Positions 12,481 through 25,700 are shown, numbered from the stretch's first letter. The stretch: 64,000 nt of DNA from Rotaria socialis (GCA_905331475.1 CAJNYU010000040.1:139295-203294); one strand, 5' to 3'. Notes: generated by a model not told the origin, from the sequence alone. Program-made: numbers and translations.

Positions 12481-13388
12481 ACAAATCTGCTGTAATCAGA
12501 AAACCTTATTTCTTTTTTTTTTAATTCTTCCCAATAAATAATTGGGCGCTTAATTGGTGTTCATGGTCGGCGGCTGGTGAAGAACCGGAAAACCTCGCTT
12601 TTGAAAATTGTACTTTTCATTGCCTTCAAATTGACTTTTTTCTTTTTGTGCAAATTATGATAAATCCATCTGAATTGTAACATGAATGGTAATGGCTATA
12701 TCAGATTGGTTCTGAGAGCTTCTCAATGCATACGAGTTCCGATCATGAAAGAATATTGGAGCATTTGTCAGCTGATCCCAATTATCAAAATGTCAGCATC
12801 TAATGATTTTATGTATTTAACTAGAATTGGTTTAGCAGAAGAAAATATTATACATGAATTTTGGATAGAAGACACGCAATACTCAAAGTATTCAGTAACC
12901 ACCATAGTAACACTCAGGATGCAGATCATTTGAAGCGTTTGAAGTTAATTGAAACAAATATTCATTAGTTGAAAACAAGAAAAACACTATACTAATTACG
13001 AAATCATGTTTAATAAATCAGATCAGTTTGCTTTCTCTATTAAAAGTTTTCTATTGACATATCAAAAATTTCGAGCACATAAATTAATCAAAGCCTTTTT
13101 TTTATTATACTGTTTCGTCTGAGATATATCGAATAGATATTATTTAAAAATTTTATTCTTTCTCTTTTGTCAATATGAATTAATTTTGCATTAAAATATT
13201 TTAAAAACAAGCGATGAATCATCACTATAGTAATAACACAAAGTAGACTTCTTTTTCTCGGAAATTTAATTGAGATAACTATTAGATTGCATAGGCAACA
13301 CATCATAGGTAGATAATATATTTATTCAAGATAAGAGATTGCAACATAGATGCAGATTATAAAGAAGAAAGAACCATGATGATCTATT
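12481..13388. other. Intergenic, possible coding relic near 12690-12790
   Basis: No intact gene. One frame near 12700-12790 reads a hydrophilic, protein-like segment (SSDHERILEHLSADPNYQ) ending in a stop and not extending upstream, which may be a relic of an unknown protein. The rest is AT-rich with nothing recognised. Confidence 0.3.
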
Positions 13389-16030
13389 GTGTATATATAT
13401 GGACGGAAGGGGGTCTCGATTTTTAAAAATTTTCTATTATTAACATGGAATATAAGTTATGCAATTGATGCTGGCTTTAAAGAATTAGGAACTTGTCGTC
13501 TGAAAGATAAAGATACGACACATTATGGTATAACAGTTTGTGGACTGTGCCATGTAACGATTGACTATTTCAAATTAGCATATAAAATTGATTTAACACA
13601 TTTAGATGGTAAATTTAGTCGAACAAATGGTCAATGTGATAAAAGTATTGTGAAAGACATAACAAATAGCTTAAAAAAATTTCTAAATAAAACTCTTAAT
13701 TCATGGGAATATCCTCAAACAGTAAAAATCATAGCAGCATCAAATACAAAAACAGATTTAAAAGAAATGCTCAAAGAAAAAAGTCATTTCGATAGTGAAA
13801 CATTTGTTGGAGGATCGAAATTAATTTTAAAACGATATCAAATCACAGTAGATTCAATTATGAAAGATGATCATTATGATCAAGCACGTAAAACGTTCGG
13901 TGAGTTGTGACATATATTACGAGTTGGCTTATTTCTTTTACTAGTAAATTATTTTAAATAATTTCTTTTATTTAAACGAGTTTTATAGTCATTCAAATTT
14001 TATTGAACTTGAAAAGAAATCTCCGACTAATATTCTTGTCGAAAGAATTTTTAAAGAAAACGAATATGCGAACATGTATGAGTTGTACAGGTCAACAGCG
14101 CCAAGCAAACAAAAATATTGATTAAAATATGCAAAAAAAAAGGAAATTATTTCTAAGTGGTTATTTTATATCGACTGGTGTTAGTTTATTTAAGAGAAAA
14201 AAGTCAAAAGGTAAATGTTCACATGGAGTAAAAATAAACTGGATTCAATTCATGGTCATTTACATTATCGAATAACATATATGGCCTATCAAACCAAGAT
14301 CGGAATTTTAAAAAAAGCTTCAAAATGATATTGGTGATCAAACTTTTTCTTGATTTTTAGCATTGAAAAAAATCGAAATAACTAATGGTAAAACCGTTCA
14401 GCGTACTGAAAAACAACTCATTTCTCCAATCATGTTTTCAATTGAATTAACGAACCAGCCAGCCATGGTCCAACAATTCAAATGAATTATGCAATTAAAA
14501 GTTTTAAATCTCAAAGAATTAATCTTCGCTTGCAATGAAGTGATACGTAAAAATTATTAACTACGAATAGTGTAGAAAAAAATTTAGCATTGCCTAATAC
14601 AACGTCTCAAACAATTGATTTTACATTACCGAAAACTTTTCAACAAAGATTTACCAATGATATCGTCATATTTACTTTATCAACATGGGTGAATCCATGG
14701 AGACCCACCCACTTTTCTGGAAAGGTTTTTTTTCGATTTTTGTTTCAGTCGAAACTTCCGGTATGCTGTAGAAAATACTTTTGATGCAAACAAAACTATG
14801 ACCTTGCTAGCGGGAAATATTGAGTTCTGGAAGATTTTTTCGGAACGACTATAGTATATTGTCCGACAAAGGTTTCCGAATTTTTTCATGCTGAAAAATA
14901 TGAAAGCTCTTTAGAAAACCTTTAAATGGAAAAAAATTAGGCCATTCCTATTGAAAGTCTTGAGTTCTGAGTCATTTCTTCTGAAAATAACGCTAACTCT
15001 CGTTTGCCATGCTGAGTGACACTAATTTATTTGAAGGATTTTCATTAGACTAATGATAAAGATAATGATGTTCAGGATGATACATCGCTGCTACAATGGT
15101 GACATCGATTTACCCTAAACCATCAGCTTGAGACTGAACGAATCTGGCATAGTAGGAAACTAAGAGAATTTTCCGATGTGTTGAAGTGTTGAATATCACT
15201 GTTAAGTTTCATTCTACAAAATCTGATACATTGAAATCGACATAAAAAAAAGAAATTTATTTAAATGTAAATGTCCTGATGTGTGTTGGTCGAGATGTTT
15301 GTGATGGTATTGAACCGTTTTGTGACTAATCGGTTGGAATTCATGCATCATTCGAATCCCTCGCATTGTACTTGAGGGTGTGTGGATGTAGGTGTTGCTA
15401 TTCTAACTGTTTCACTCACACCCACACCCTCAAGAAATCAGAAAACGTACCAGCTGGTAATGACCTTTTCCAATATCCGATGATTCATCTCGTAATCTTA
15501 TTCATCCGAAATCCCGATATTTGTACATAAGACTTTACATTTAAAGACGTCCTTACAACGAGATCGAAAGTTTATCATTCAGTAGTATGTTGTTCCTTTT
15601 GATTCCGCGGTCTCACTTCTGTGAGACGATCTGATGTCATTTCTCTCGCGTTACGTGGGCGAAGTCATTAGTCGACGTTGTCCTAAGAGCAAATTATGAT
15701 CAAGGTCGTTTCTTTGAGAAAGGAACAAAAATCCTTCAAATAAATTAGTGCCACTTAGCATGACAAACGACAGTCAGCGTTATTTTCAGAAGAAATGACT
15801 CCGAACTCAAGACTTTCAATAGGAATGGTCTAATTTTTTTGCATCAAAAGTGTTTTCTACAGCATACCGGAAGTTCTGACTGAAAAAAAGTCGAAAAAAA
15901 ACCTTTCCAGAAAAGTGGATGGGTCTCCGCGGATTCACCCACATATAATAATCAAACAAAAAAAATTGCGTATGAAAAGGATGAAGCAGTACCTGTTTAT
16001 TTTGAATTAAATTCAATTTCAATTCTGAAA
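13389..16030 (+). pseudogene. VWA7: VWA7-like (Het-C-type) pseudogene split by a transposon
   Basis: The first open block (about 13430-13907) contains HYGITVCGLCHVTIDYF and a region ending SETFVGGSKLI...QARKTFGEL, which I match to the N-terminal domain of von Willebrand factor A domain-containing protein 7. An in-frame TGA at 13908 sits where the family reads LLHxLQDFYSHSNF. The motif SHSNFIELEKKSP appears from 13989 after a junction. Further family pieces follow in shifting frames: LSGYF and KGKCSHG (14150-14230), then DSIHGHLHYRITYMAYQT (14240-14300) and a GDQTF-like piece. The VWA domain expected next is absent; the sequence jumps to a C-terminal-type segment at 14361-14485 and 14590-14686. 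That segment is cut at 14686 by the element 14687-15940 and resumes at 15945-16030. The family match is from memory. Several stops, frameshifts, a domain loss and the insertion make it a relic. Confidence 0.72.
14687..15940. mobile_element. 1.25-kb inverted-repeat DNA element with ACAT target duplication
   Basis: The left end (GGGTGAATCC...) and right end (...GGATTCACCC) are inverted copies about 90% alike by eye over roughly 105 bp. A second pair of inverted blocks follows (14936-15045 against 15725-15835). The left arm carries about 115 bp extra (near 14800-14935). The perfect 4-bp repeat ACAT flanks the element (14683-14686 and 15941-15944). Removing the element and one ACAT makes the interrupted pseudogene frame run on without a shift. 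The central part has a smaller hairpin (CTTGAGGGTGTG near 15372 and CACACCCTCAAG-like near 15420). No transposase is visible. Superfamily unresolved. Confidence 0.8.
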
Positions 16031-16039
16031 GCTAATAAT

Positions 16040-19000
16040 TATTTTATTATTTTTCTTCTATTATTTATTTATAAAATTCATTCATAAGAAAAATAAAAGT
16101 TGATCGCAAGAGCGTGCCTTTTAATTGTAGATCTTGCGTCGTGTATATTTTTTTGATATTAAATCGAAATGAGAAAACGCTATGATATTAATTATTAAAA
16201 ATTAATCTCTTTTAATAAAAAAAATATGTTGACCTAGCCCTATAGAATTTATTATTTAGATAGACTATTTATCTTGAGGATAAGTACAGATGCCAACATT
16301 CTCTTCAACGCAACCATATCTAAACTCATCCTCAAGATAAAATAGAAATAACTATTTATTGAGCTTATATCTTGAATCAAAAGGTGGCTTACTATAGATA
16401 TTTCGATAAGACTTGCGAAAGAATACATTCGCCAGAAAGTGTATATTATAAATCGGTTAGACTTTTTGTTTTTGTTGTTAGAGATTAGTTAATTGGCTTC
16501 ACAATTTTTAATAATTACTTAAAGTTGAATATACTATTTAGAATGATCAAAATATAACGAATCAGTAATTATTGGTAAAGGCACGTTAAACTAGTATGTT
16601 TTTTTGCAGAACATCGTTAGCAAATATTAAAGCAAAAAGTAATGATATATCCGAATGTCACGGATTTTTGTTTTTGTATTAATATTGATGAAGATGATGG
16701 AAGAGCAAGTAAGACTAACGTTTCATTGTTAAAAAAGTTTTCAAAATCAGGAATCCACGTTTTTTTGACCCTGTAGATATAATAGATATCTGTATAACGC
16801 AAGCCTGAATTACCTGAACGCACACAACTAAACGATGAAACAAAAACCCACGTCCAATATTTGCATAACTCTTTGATTCATATTTGAATTATTTCGTATC
16901 GTTAGCCTCATAGATTTGGGAAATCTTTAGCAGAAGATGGCGGAAAGACAATCCATAAGCATTCGAAAGTTAGCAGAAATGTCTCGGTGACAAATACAAA
17001 ATGTTTGAAAGTGTATACACAATGGATCCAGGCAATGCGAGTATTTTTTTAAATTAAATATCTCAACTTAACACCTAATTCTTGAATACTGTGAAACGAA
17101 CATTAACACTGTTATTAAAAACCCATCAACTTCAGAATTCACTAAATGTGGCACTCAAATATTTCTCTTCGTTCTGAATGCGTAATCATGAATGCTTTTT
17201 GCAAATAATATTTCGGCTAAATTCATCGAATGCCATTTCTTTCTCGCTATATAGTGGAAATAAATCCTTTTCAGTTCTGCATACAACGATAGCATAGTCA
17301 AAATTTGTATGCCACGAGATACATGTCCCACCATAAAAAGTAACTCATTATGATTCATCGTATCACGCCTATGATAGCTCTATTTGTTTTTTTATTACTC
17401 TCTAATTGTTCTTATGTCCGCACTTGGATGTTTTCCTTTAAGTACGAAAAGCAAAGTTTCATCTCAACTTGAAGTTCTCCTTATACTACATCACTTCATA
17501 TTCATGAAATATTTACATTATTTTTGTCATAGAAACGTGTTTGACTGCATATTAACATAAATAAATGCAAGAATACGAGAGCCTTAGAAGAATATAAATT
17601 GATCATAGTCAACACTTAACTTTGTTACTCTCTTCAGAACCAAGAAATAAAATATTGCTAACAGCGATTCGATATAAATTAGATCTTTTCTCTTTGACAA
17701 ACTGGCCGTCTGCTACACGCGCTCTTTCGACAGCAGTTGAGCTGAATACCATGACGCACATGCGATATGTTACTTTTGATGAATATGCGAAAATGTTTTC
17801 GACTCCTTGTGAAAACACACTTGAGTTCGCACAGTTTTACCGAAGTATTTTCTTCTTATGCCCATTTATGGATCGTATTTACATCGTGTTTCACATTGTA
17901 AATGTACGAGATTCATCTCATTGAAGAGCGAGTTAGAGTTTTAACACATCCTCCTCTCGCAAATATGCATATTGAATGCTAAACTAATTAAAGAAAATAT
18001 TTTTTTGTCTTCGTAATGGTTTACGAATGACGCTGGAGAAAAAATACAGTCGCTTAAATAAATACTTCATTTGAATGTTTATCTGAGCAATCATGTAAAA
18101 GAAAATGACTATTTTTTATAAAATAATCCTTGCAGTCAAAACAACCTAGGAATTAATCTAGCAGAGAGAGAAAGAGAGAAATTACTGAGTAAACTTTGTC
18201 TCCTTAACTTTGTTTGGAAGTCACAGCCATGTAAAATAAATATTTATTTTGCAAGGAAAATATGAAATGAAATAAATTATGGTTATTGATAGAGTGTAAT
18301 CAATGCAATTGTTGAATATCTCAAATTCGTTCAAAAATCTAACGAATACTTCTTAGTAACAGAAAATTAAAAGAGAACAAAAATATATTACTGATTGGTT
18401 ATAAAGTTGAGGTACATTTATAAGGCAACATAGGTACGACTTGAATCCGTTGCGGTTTATTTAACTCTACAACCAGGATAAATCCTAAAGAGACATAGTG
18501 CCGAATACAAGTAACGCGTGAAAAATGAAAGCAATTAACATAAAGCCTAAACCTTAATTAATAAATATAAATCGCTTCGAACAACATCAGATTAAATATC
18601 GAAGTGTCATTTATTAGTGACCGTTATAATGTTAGTTCGACTTCAGCGATGGTACTCTTGAGCTGTTTCAAAAGTGTACCCAATCATGATTTCATCTCAT
18701 ATTCCACTTTCTTATTGTACCGATTGGCAAGGACTAGGGCTCATCTAACACAATTGATTATCTCGACTCGCGGAAATCTACGAACAATTGGAGAATATTT
18801 GTTCAAATTCCATTAATACTGTTTCGATAATCATAACATTTTAACTCTTTATTTTCCGCTATTATTTTAATACATTGAATCGTTTAACCTCAAGCTTTTC
18901 TCGTTTACGACTTTACGGTATCTTTCATTCTTCGACTGTTGAATTGAAAGACATGCAGTTGTTCAGTCAGCATATCGATTTGATGTTTATTCTCGAAGAT

Positions 19001-19830
19001 ACGTTCGACCATTTCCGTTTTGAAGGATTCAAGAGAGACACTCGTTTTTTGACCTTCAGCTGCCATTTGCGTGAGAATTATCAGCACAGATTACCTCGTA
19101 AATTCTCCTTAAAATGGATGACAAATGATGGAAATGGATAACGGATACTCACAAAACGTTGTTCGTGATTCGTTATCGAATTACGATCTTGGAACAACGC
19201 AGTCTTTTTGTTGAGTCGAAGGTTGCCGATTTTGACGTCTTTTAGAAAGAAAATTGACTTGATAGGTAGTTTGTATTATGCTTTGTTGTTCAGTGGTGTT
19301 AACATCATTAGAAACATAGAATACGAAGTTTGTCAATTGGAACTATTATTTTATTCTGCATAAACATATGGTTTTCGATTTTGATTCAACCACTAACATT
19401 GCGATGTTACTAATAGATTGTAACACATAGAATATATGCTCACTATTTGACTTGACCGAGAGCAAGCGTTGTGATGTTCCTTCGAAGAAATTTGAATTGT
19501 TGCATAGTCTCATGAATTAATACATGGTTTGGTGATCGAACATAATTCGAAACTGGCGTCTGTAAATAAACATTGCATACAGCACATCGTATACGACTGT
19601 TTAGATGCTACTGCATTACACTTGATTCTGCCATTATTTCGAACAATAGTCACTAAAATAGTCACGAGCGACAAAACTTTAAAAATAAGCCGAAGAAAAT
19701 GTCAAACAGTTCAAATATGTTGACTGAATCATTCATGTTCTTCTTCTCATATGAGCCTGTTGAAAGCTCTGCAGACACGAAATCTCAAAATTATATACTC
19801 TAATCTTTATGATAATCATGCAATACCGAT
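16040..19830. other. Gene-poor AT-rich region
   Basis: No gene I can support. A short hairpin lies at about 16270-16340 (TATCTTGAGGAT against ATCCTCAAGATA). Unrecognised open frames at 17155-17358 (-), 17622-17924 (+), 18604-18816 (+) and 18905-19087 (-) lack family motifs, splice-linked neighbours or domain-like texture and may be chance. Part of the region may be eroded coding sequence. Confidence 0.4.
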
Positions 19831-20795
19831 TTAGAATGATTTGTAAGCATATTCGTTGTATCTTTCTATGCACACGCATACGAACCTTACCAATTATTGA
19901 TAGTATACAAGCAGCAATGCTTCCTGGAACCAGTTTCACATTTGATTCGTTTTATTAGCGTTTAAACGACAGCATTGGCCGGCACTAATCTTGACCTACC
20001 ATTATGTCTCGTACTCAATTCAATAGATGGTCCTAATACTCATCAATTAATAGCATGCAAAAAAAAACAGATCGCTCGCTTCAATAAATGGATAAATTCG
20101 TTACTTCGGAGGTAAATAGATGCTGTTATTATATGTTGTCGGTAAACATAAAAAACAAGAAGAAAGAATTCCGCCTACTTTTTTCTTTCATTCTTTTTTT
20201 TATATTAATCTAATGGCGCACTCAACTGAAATAGAGCTTTTCATATTATCTACGCATCGATGTAGGTACTTCGTCTGATAATAGCTGATGACAATCAACA
20301 GATTATTAGCATTCTTTTCATATCTGATCATTTGAAATTCTTTATATCAGCATTTAAGAATAATTTTGTTTTCATTTTATTGAATCGATAGCCATATAGA
20401 AATTTTCTATGCATTTTTCCTCGGTAAGAAATCCATCGTACTAATTCGAATATATCAAAAATAGTATAGCATATGAAAACATCATTGTGTATGTTAATCA
20501 ACAGATGCTTGACATTTTATAATTCATAATCGCAATAGATTTCTTGTTCATATTTAATATAGACGACATCGTTCATTCCATGTTCATAACACTTCACTGT
20601 TCATTAACTCTTGTTAAGTGTTTTCTTTTCGTTGGATTCACATTATTATTTGACCTGTTGAATTTTCTGTTCTTCAAACTTATAACAAACAGATAAAAAT
20701 GACAACTGACTTTTTTTCTTTTTTGGGATTTTCTTTCGTCACCTTCGAACATCCTTTCTTGCTTGTTTTCTCATTGAATAACAAGACTAAAGATA
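19831..20795 (+). pseudogene. PRKAG: Decayed duplicate of the AMPK gamma 3' exons and flank
   Basis: This stretch aligns in order with 10522-11523: the exon encoding the SALPVVD region (about 19880-19915), the next exon (about 19958-20111, with near-identical runs such as ACTAATCTTGA and ATGGATAAATTCGTTACT), its donor GGTAAATAGA, the HRLIIVDD exon (about 20265-20380), the final Ser/Thr-rich exon and about 300 bp of 3' flank. Reading frames are destroyed by a stop before the second exon copy, an extra A run (AAAAAAAAACAG near 20060) and loss of matching splice frames. Introns are present, so it arose by DNA duplication and not retroposition. The 5' two thirds of the gene are absent. The parent gene lies about 9 kb away in the same orientation. 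Confidence 0.82.
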
Positions 20796-21421
20796 GCTAG
20801 CGGCAAACGATGACATGCTGCTCTAGCAGACAAGTCCTCCTTGTCCGTTTCTCTCGTGAGAATCGCTCATTCTTATATTCATTTTGTCACCATTTTTTTT
20901 TCTTCTTCTAGTTCTTTCTCTCTGGTATTTCAGCTATTTCTTTCCTTTTCTTTTCCTTCGGAATTCTCCTCTTTACGTCTGCGCACGCTGCTACAATGGT
21001 AAACAAAAAAAGAAAGGCAAAAGAAGAAGAAAAAAAAAGGAGAAGAAATTTACTGAGAATATATCTTTCTTTTGCAACGATCGTAACCGTTGCTGTAGAT
21101 AGTAGCCGGTCGGTGGTTAAAACGACTATGTGACAGTCAGAGTCAATTTTCTCTTTTTTTCCTTCTTCTTTTTCTTTCTCTGATGTCAATCTCCAACATA
21201 CAATCATCATGATAGCCAGGAAAATCGTCTGGAATAGGATAGATTAGACCAAAACAAGTTGTTGTTTGTTGTTGTTGTTATTATTGATGTTTTCTTTTTC
21301 ATTTTGCATCTCTTCTTTTTCGATCGTTCTATTCTAGAAAAAGTGTGAGAGCGTGAACACGACGTCGCTCCATCAGTCGTCGCATGCTGGCGGTGTTATA
21401 GAAAAAAAAATAATAACAACA
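20796..21421. promoter_or_regulatory. Upstream region of Rab27 with purine/pyrimidine tracts
   Basis: The interval contains long polypyrimidine runs (20890-20960) and polypurine runs (21000-21050) and leads into the Rab27 start. Overlapping open frames at 20884-21210 on both strands are low-complexity Lys/Phe-rich artefacts. The promoter and 5' leader of Rab27 must lie here, but no element can be pinned down. Confidence 0.4.
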
Positions 21422-22758
21422 ATGGGCGACTCAATGATAACCCCATCAATCGAATATGACTATTTGATTAAATTCCTTGCACTAGGAGATTCTGGCGTTG
21501 GTATGAAAAGCAAAATTTGAATCTAGAAAAATGCTTTTCTTTTCTGTTCTTCTTTATTCATTAGGTAAAACAACTTTTCTTTATCAGTATACAGATGGAC
21601 AATTCAATCCGAAATTTATTTCCACTGTTGGAATCGATTTTCGCGAGAAACGGGTTGTCTATCGACCAAAAACTCCACCGAATGCAAAACCATATCGAAT
21701 TCATTTACAACTATGGGATACGGTAAATAAATAATTTTTGTCGTTTTTTTTTATTTGCTGTTTTTTTTCTATAGGCGGGACAAGAACGGTAATGGGATAA
21801 TTTCTTGTTTGTTATCGTTTCGTCCTCTAAAAAGAAACATTTCTTTCTATAGATTTCGAAGTTTAACAACAGCATTTTTTCGTGATGCAATGGGTTTTAT
21901 TTTAATGTTTGATCTAACATCTGAACAGTCGTTTCTTAATGTACGTAATTGGCTTGCTCAATTGCAATGTCATGCCTATTGTGAAGATCCTGATGTGATA
22001 CTTGTCGGTAATAAAGCTGATCGTGAAGATGCGCGTGTTATATCTCAAGCACGTGCAAAAGAATTAGCAGATAAATATTCTTTACCGTACATTGAAACAA
22101 GTGCATTTACAGCACAAAATGTTAAAGAAAGTATTGAAATGTTACTAGAAAAAGTTATGTTACGAATGGAGAAAACGATTGGTAAGTCAAAGGATTGATA
22201 CGTCTTCTCTTATTATTGTTAATATGTCCGATAAAAGGTTTTTAACTAATGGATTTCTATTAGATACAACGAGAGAGAAAAACAACCGATAATACTACTT
22301 ACTCTGTTTTCCATGAGTAAAAAACAAGAAGAAAAAATTAATTATTTCATTATATTTTTTCAGAAACGGACCTATAGTTCTTTTTCGAATGATTATTCTC
22401 GAATAGATGTTAGAGTCGATCGAGAGCTTTTACTCGACCAGTAGGGGATACATTATCTACAATATGAATAGACGATCGTGTTGACAAGCAAACAAAAAAA
22501 ATCTAATTCGTTTTTTTGTTAGAATTATTCGTATACATTTTATTGTCGTTATTAGAATAAAATCGATTTATAGATTATAAACAAGGCTGAAAATAGTTCT
22601 TAACTATTCGAGTGTAGGATCCATTTAAGTTCGATTGTCTTATTTCTTGAATACTTATTTATATGACTTGTTTTCTTTACATAGATAAATCAATATTTCC
22701 TGTACGACAACCACCACCGGCACCATTAGCTCCCGAAGAAGCACAATGTGCCTGTTAA
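21422..22758 (+). CDS. RAB27: Rab27 small GTPase
   Basis: Rab GTPase expected to control docking of secretory granules and lysosome-related organelles. Five exons: 21422-21500, 21565-21722, 21775-21788, 21853-22181 and 22685-22758 (654 nt, 217 aa). All G motifs are present: GDSGVGKT (22-29), switch I with [18 protein letters not shown] (Gln about 82), GNKAD and ETSA. Rab27 signatures include [27 protein letters not shown], the extended loop before HLQLWDT, and [12 protein letters not shown]. It ends CAC, the double-cysteine signal for geranylgeranylation and membrane attachment. Exon 3 is only 14 nt and encodes the catalytic AGQE with part of the following Arg. The last intron is 503 bp; the others are about 52-65 bp. 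The protein has the usual length. Assignment to Rab27, not Rab3 or Rab8, rests on the YRP-loop and FFRDAMGF. Confidence 0.96.
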
Positions 22759-25700
22759 ATTCGTTATCTTAGTTAAATGTTGTTGTTTTCATTACCGTTT
22801 GTTTCGTCTTGGTCTGCCTTTGACAGTGAAAATATTGAATACTGTGAAGTATTATGAGTCTCATGAGATTTTCTTTTTCTCTGATAATATTGTTCGTACC
22901 TCCATGTTCTCACTCTTTCTGTACAGCTTTAAAAACAACCGTATTTTAATCTACACTATGACTTTGAATTTTGTTTGTATATGTCTATTTGTTATTGTCA
23001 AAATATCTATCTAATACAAAAAGAAATTGTTTTGTCTCTTGTAAGTGTAATATGAATACGATTTAGCACATCATGCACTTACTAAAAATGACAGATAGCT
23101 TATTTTTATTTTTTGTTGTCTTCAAAATATTCAATCTTACAGTATAGAAAATCAATAAAAAATCAATATGTTAATCAAATAAATATGGGTAATTGTAATA
23201 TGATTGTCGTTAATAGAACAGTGCTTAAGATCATAAGACCACAAATTTATTTCTATTAGACTAAAGAAAAGAAAAACTATTTTCTATGGATAAGATGAGA
23301 ATAGAAAAGAATTTTGTTTAAGACTTCTTTTGAAATAATACAAAGACAGAATTAACCATCGTATCGATTTCTTGTAATTTAAACTATTAACAATCTCCTA
23401 TCGATATTGAATTTCTCATCAAAGAATTTCGATAACCAATAAACTGTAGAGATTTTCATTTAGGTGTTCATTCGAAAATTTATGAAATCCTGCAATTAGA
23501 TTTTATTGAGCTATTTTTAGTGAATCGATGATTTATTTCAAACTTTTGAAAATTTTCAAAAACAGCTAACTGGTTTTTATTCAATAGAATATAGAAAACG
23601 AACTAAATTAATTATTTTCAATATTTTCTAGAGACTCTTTGATATTTTGTCACTATGTTCTCAGTATTATCAATAGAGAAAAATTTACACTAAAAGGTTT
23701 TTAGGCTAACAATAATGTGTTAGATGGAAAAAGAAGTTTTTTTTATTCGGCAACAGCTGGTGAGTATTCGTTGAATTACTCATAGAGAATGATTCATCTT
23801 ACAATCTAGACAATGTTCAAGCTATTGCTTTCAAAAACTTTAAATTAACGAAGAAGTTCAGATTATTATCGTAGTGTTTAAATGATTTTAGAGTAGACGA
23901 GCCTTATCAATATTCTACGAATTAGCCATCCGATGAAATTCTCATTAAGATGTAGTCGATCGACTTTATTGATTTAATGCAATTGATTATATGGGAAAGT
24001 AGATATGTTTAAGAATCGAAAGATAAAATGGCGAATAATTTACAAGAAAAATTTTTGACAAGTAAATGTATTGATAACATAGACAGAATCGATATTTAGA
24101 AAATCTAGCTATCATAGATTCATCAAGCTAGCTGGTGTAAAATTTGATTTGATACAGATAAGAATAAATATTACTATGAATTATACGCCTACTTGAACTT
24201 AAATAAGATTTATATTTTTTGTTGCTTAAAAGAATAAACCTACGCGTTTCTAATTACGGGCTCACCAGAAGTAATTAGTATTTGCTACTTAAGTCCACAA
24301 TAAACCTAGAAGAATGTTTCTGTAAGATTCATAGAAACTTTAAAAACGATTTGCTCGCGTTAGTATTTGTAGATAATTTATGATCATTTTACTCAGTTTC
24401 CCCATCGTTTACAGATGACGTTTTACAATTAAAAACAAATTAACATTTTTATCACGCTATTGAATTATTCACTAAACAAAAATATACTACAAAAATCGAG
24501 TTAACTTAGAAACTAATATCCTGAGAACAAAAAAGCATTCTTTTCAGCGGAAACATTCAGTGTACTCTTATTATCATTAGGTCTGTAGATGGGTTATATC
24601 CCCTGTGGAATCGTTGCTGTATTTATATTTCTGCGTTGGAGGCCAACTCTTTCAAATTTTTGTCTAGTTTCGTCATTCATTCTCACAAGAGCAAACTTAA
24701 TTCAAACTACGCAAGTATCCAGGTCATGTCATTCCTTTGACATGAATGTGTCTAAGGTGAAAATAAATTTGCATATTATCCGTATTCATCTACAATCGAG
24801 GGTTCATATTCAATTCAGCCTTTTCCGGAATGAAAAATGATAAAGAAGATTATGATCATTATCATAGCGCTCTCAATCTGAAGTCAAAGACATGCAAAAG
24901 TAAAGCATCGAACCATCATCACACACCAAACTCGCCAGTTAATTTATCAGTAATATACACGATCCAAACAGCATCGCAATATAGTATTTCATCATTGAAA
25001 ACTAAAATACAACATAGATTTAACATTGATTCATGTTTTCAGCGCTGTATTACAAACCATGTCTTCTGACATTTTATACACATAATGAAAAATGATGTAT
25101 GAATTTTGTCGATACTTAAGTTTTTTCTTCTTCTGTCGATCCAGTTGCTTTCAGCATACATTTTAACGGGAGCAGCACTGACTTCTATTCAGTATATTTA
25201 GAGTTCGTACGAATATTATCTTGCTTTTTGTTAGCTATGATACGATATATTAACGGAGGCAAATCAAAATGAATCCTATTATTGCCCATAGAACAGATAT
25301 TAAAACTATGTGAAACCAATTCATGACATCGAAATCTACTTTATGCCATTGGTAATTCAAAAATGCACCTGGTTTAACACTCAAGTCTGACAAATTAATT
25401 TTTTTTTCATAAGAACATAAGAGTGTTTGGATTAAGCTAATCGGGTTTATGCGTGGGTGAGTTTTCATGCAAATTATAAAAAGAAAAATCATTATTCTAT
25501 AACGATCTGTTCGATAAGTCACGAAGAACAATTAATGAGTATCGCCTTGCTTTTTGTTTTGAAGAATCTAACATTTTGAATTATATTCGTCTGAATGAAA
25601 GCGAAATACTTTCAAACAATCAAGGCACTTAAATGGCAAAAGAAATTTGATATTAATCAAATCAATAAGAAGTATCTCGTTTCATACGCATAGAAACATC

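Noticed and set aside
12025-12524. Two short open frames sharing HETYIWE
   Set aside because: The shared peptide comes from the inverted arms of the hAT-like element being read on both strands.
14680-14889. Minus-strand open frame, with a similar frame at 15816-16022
   Set aside because: Both encode the same inverted arm of the 14687-15940 element and mirror each other. They are repeat sequence, not genes.
20884-21210. Overlapping open frames on both strands
   Set aside because: They are built from poly-purine and poly-pyrimidine tracts upstream of Rab27 and have no domain features.
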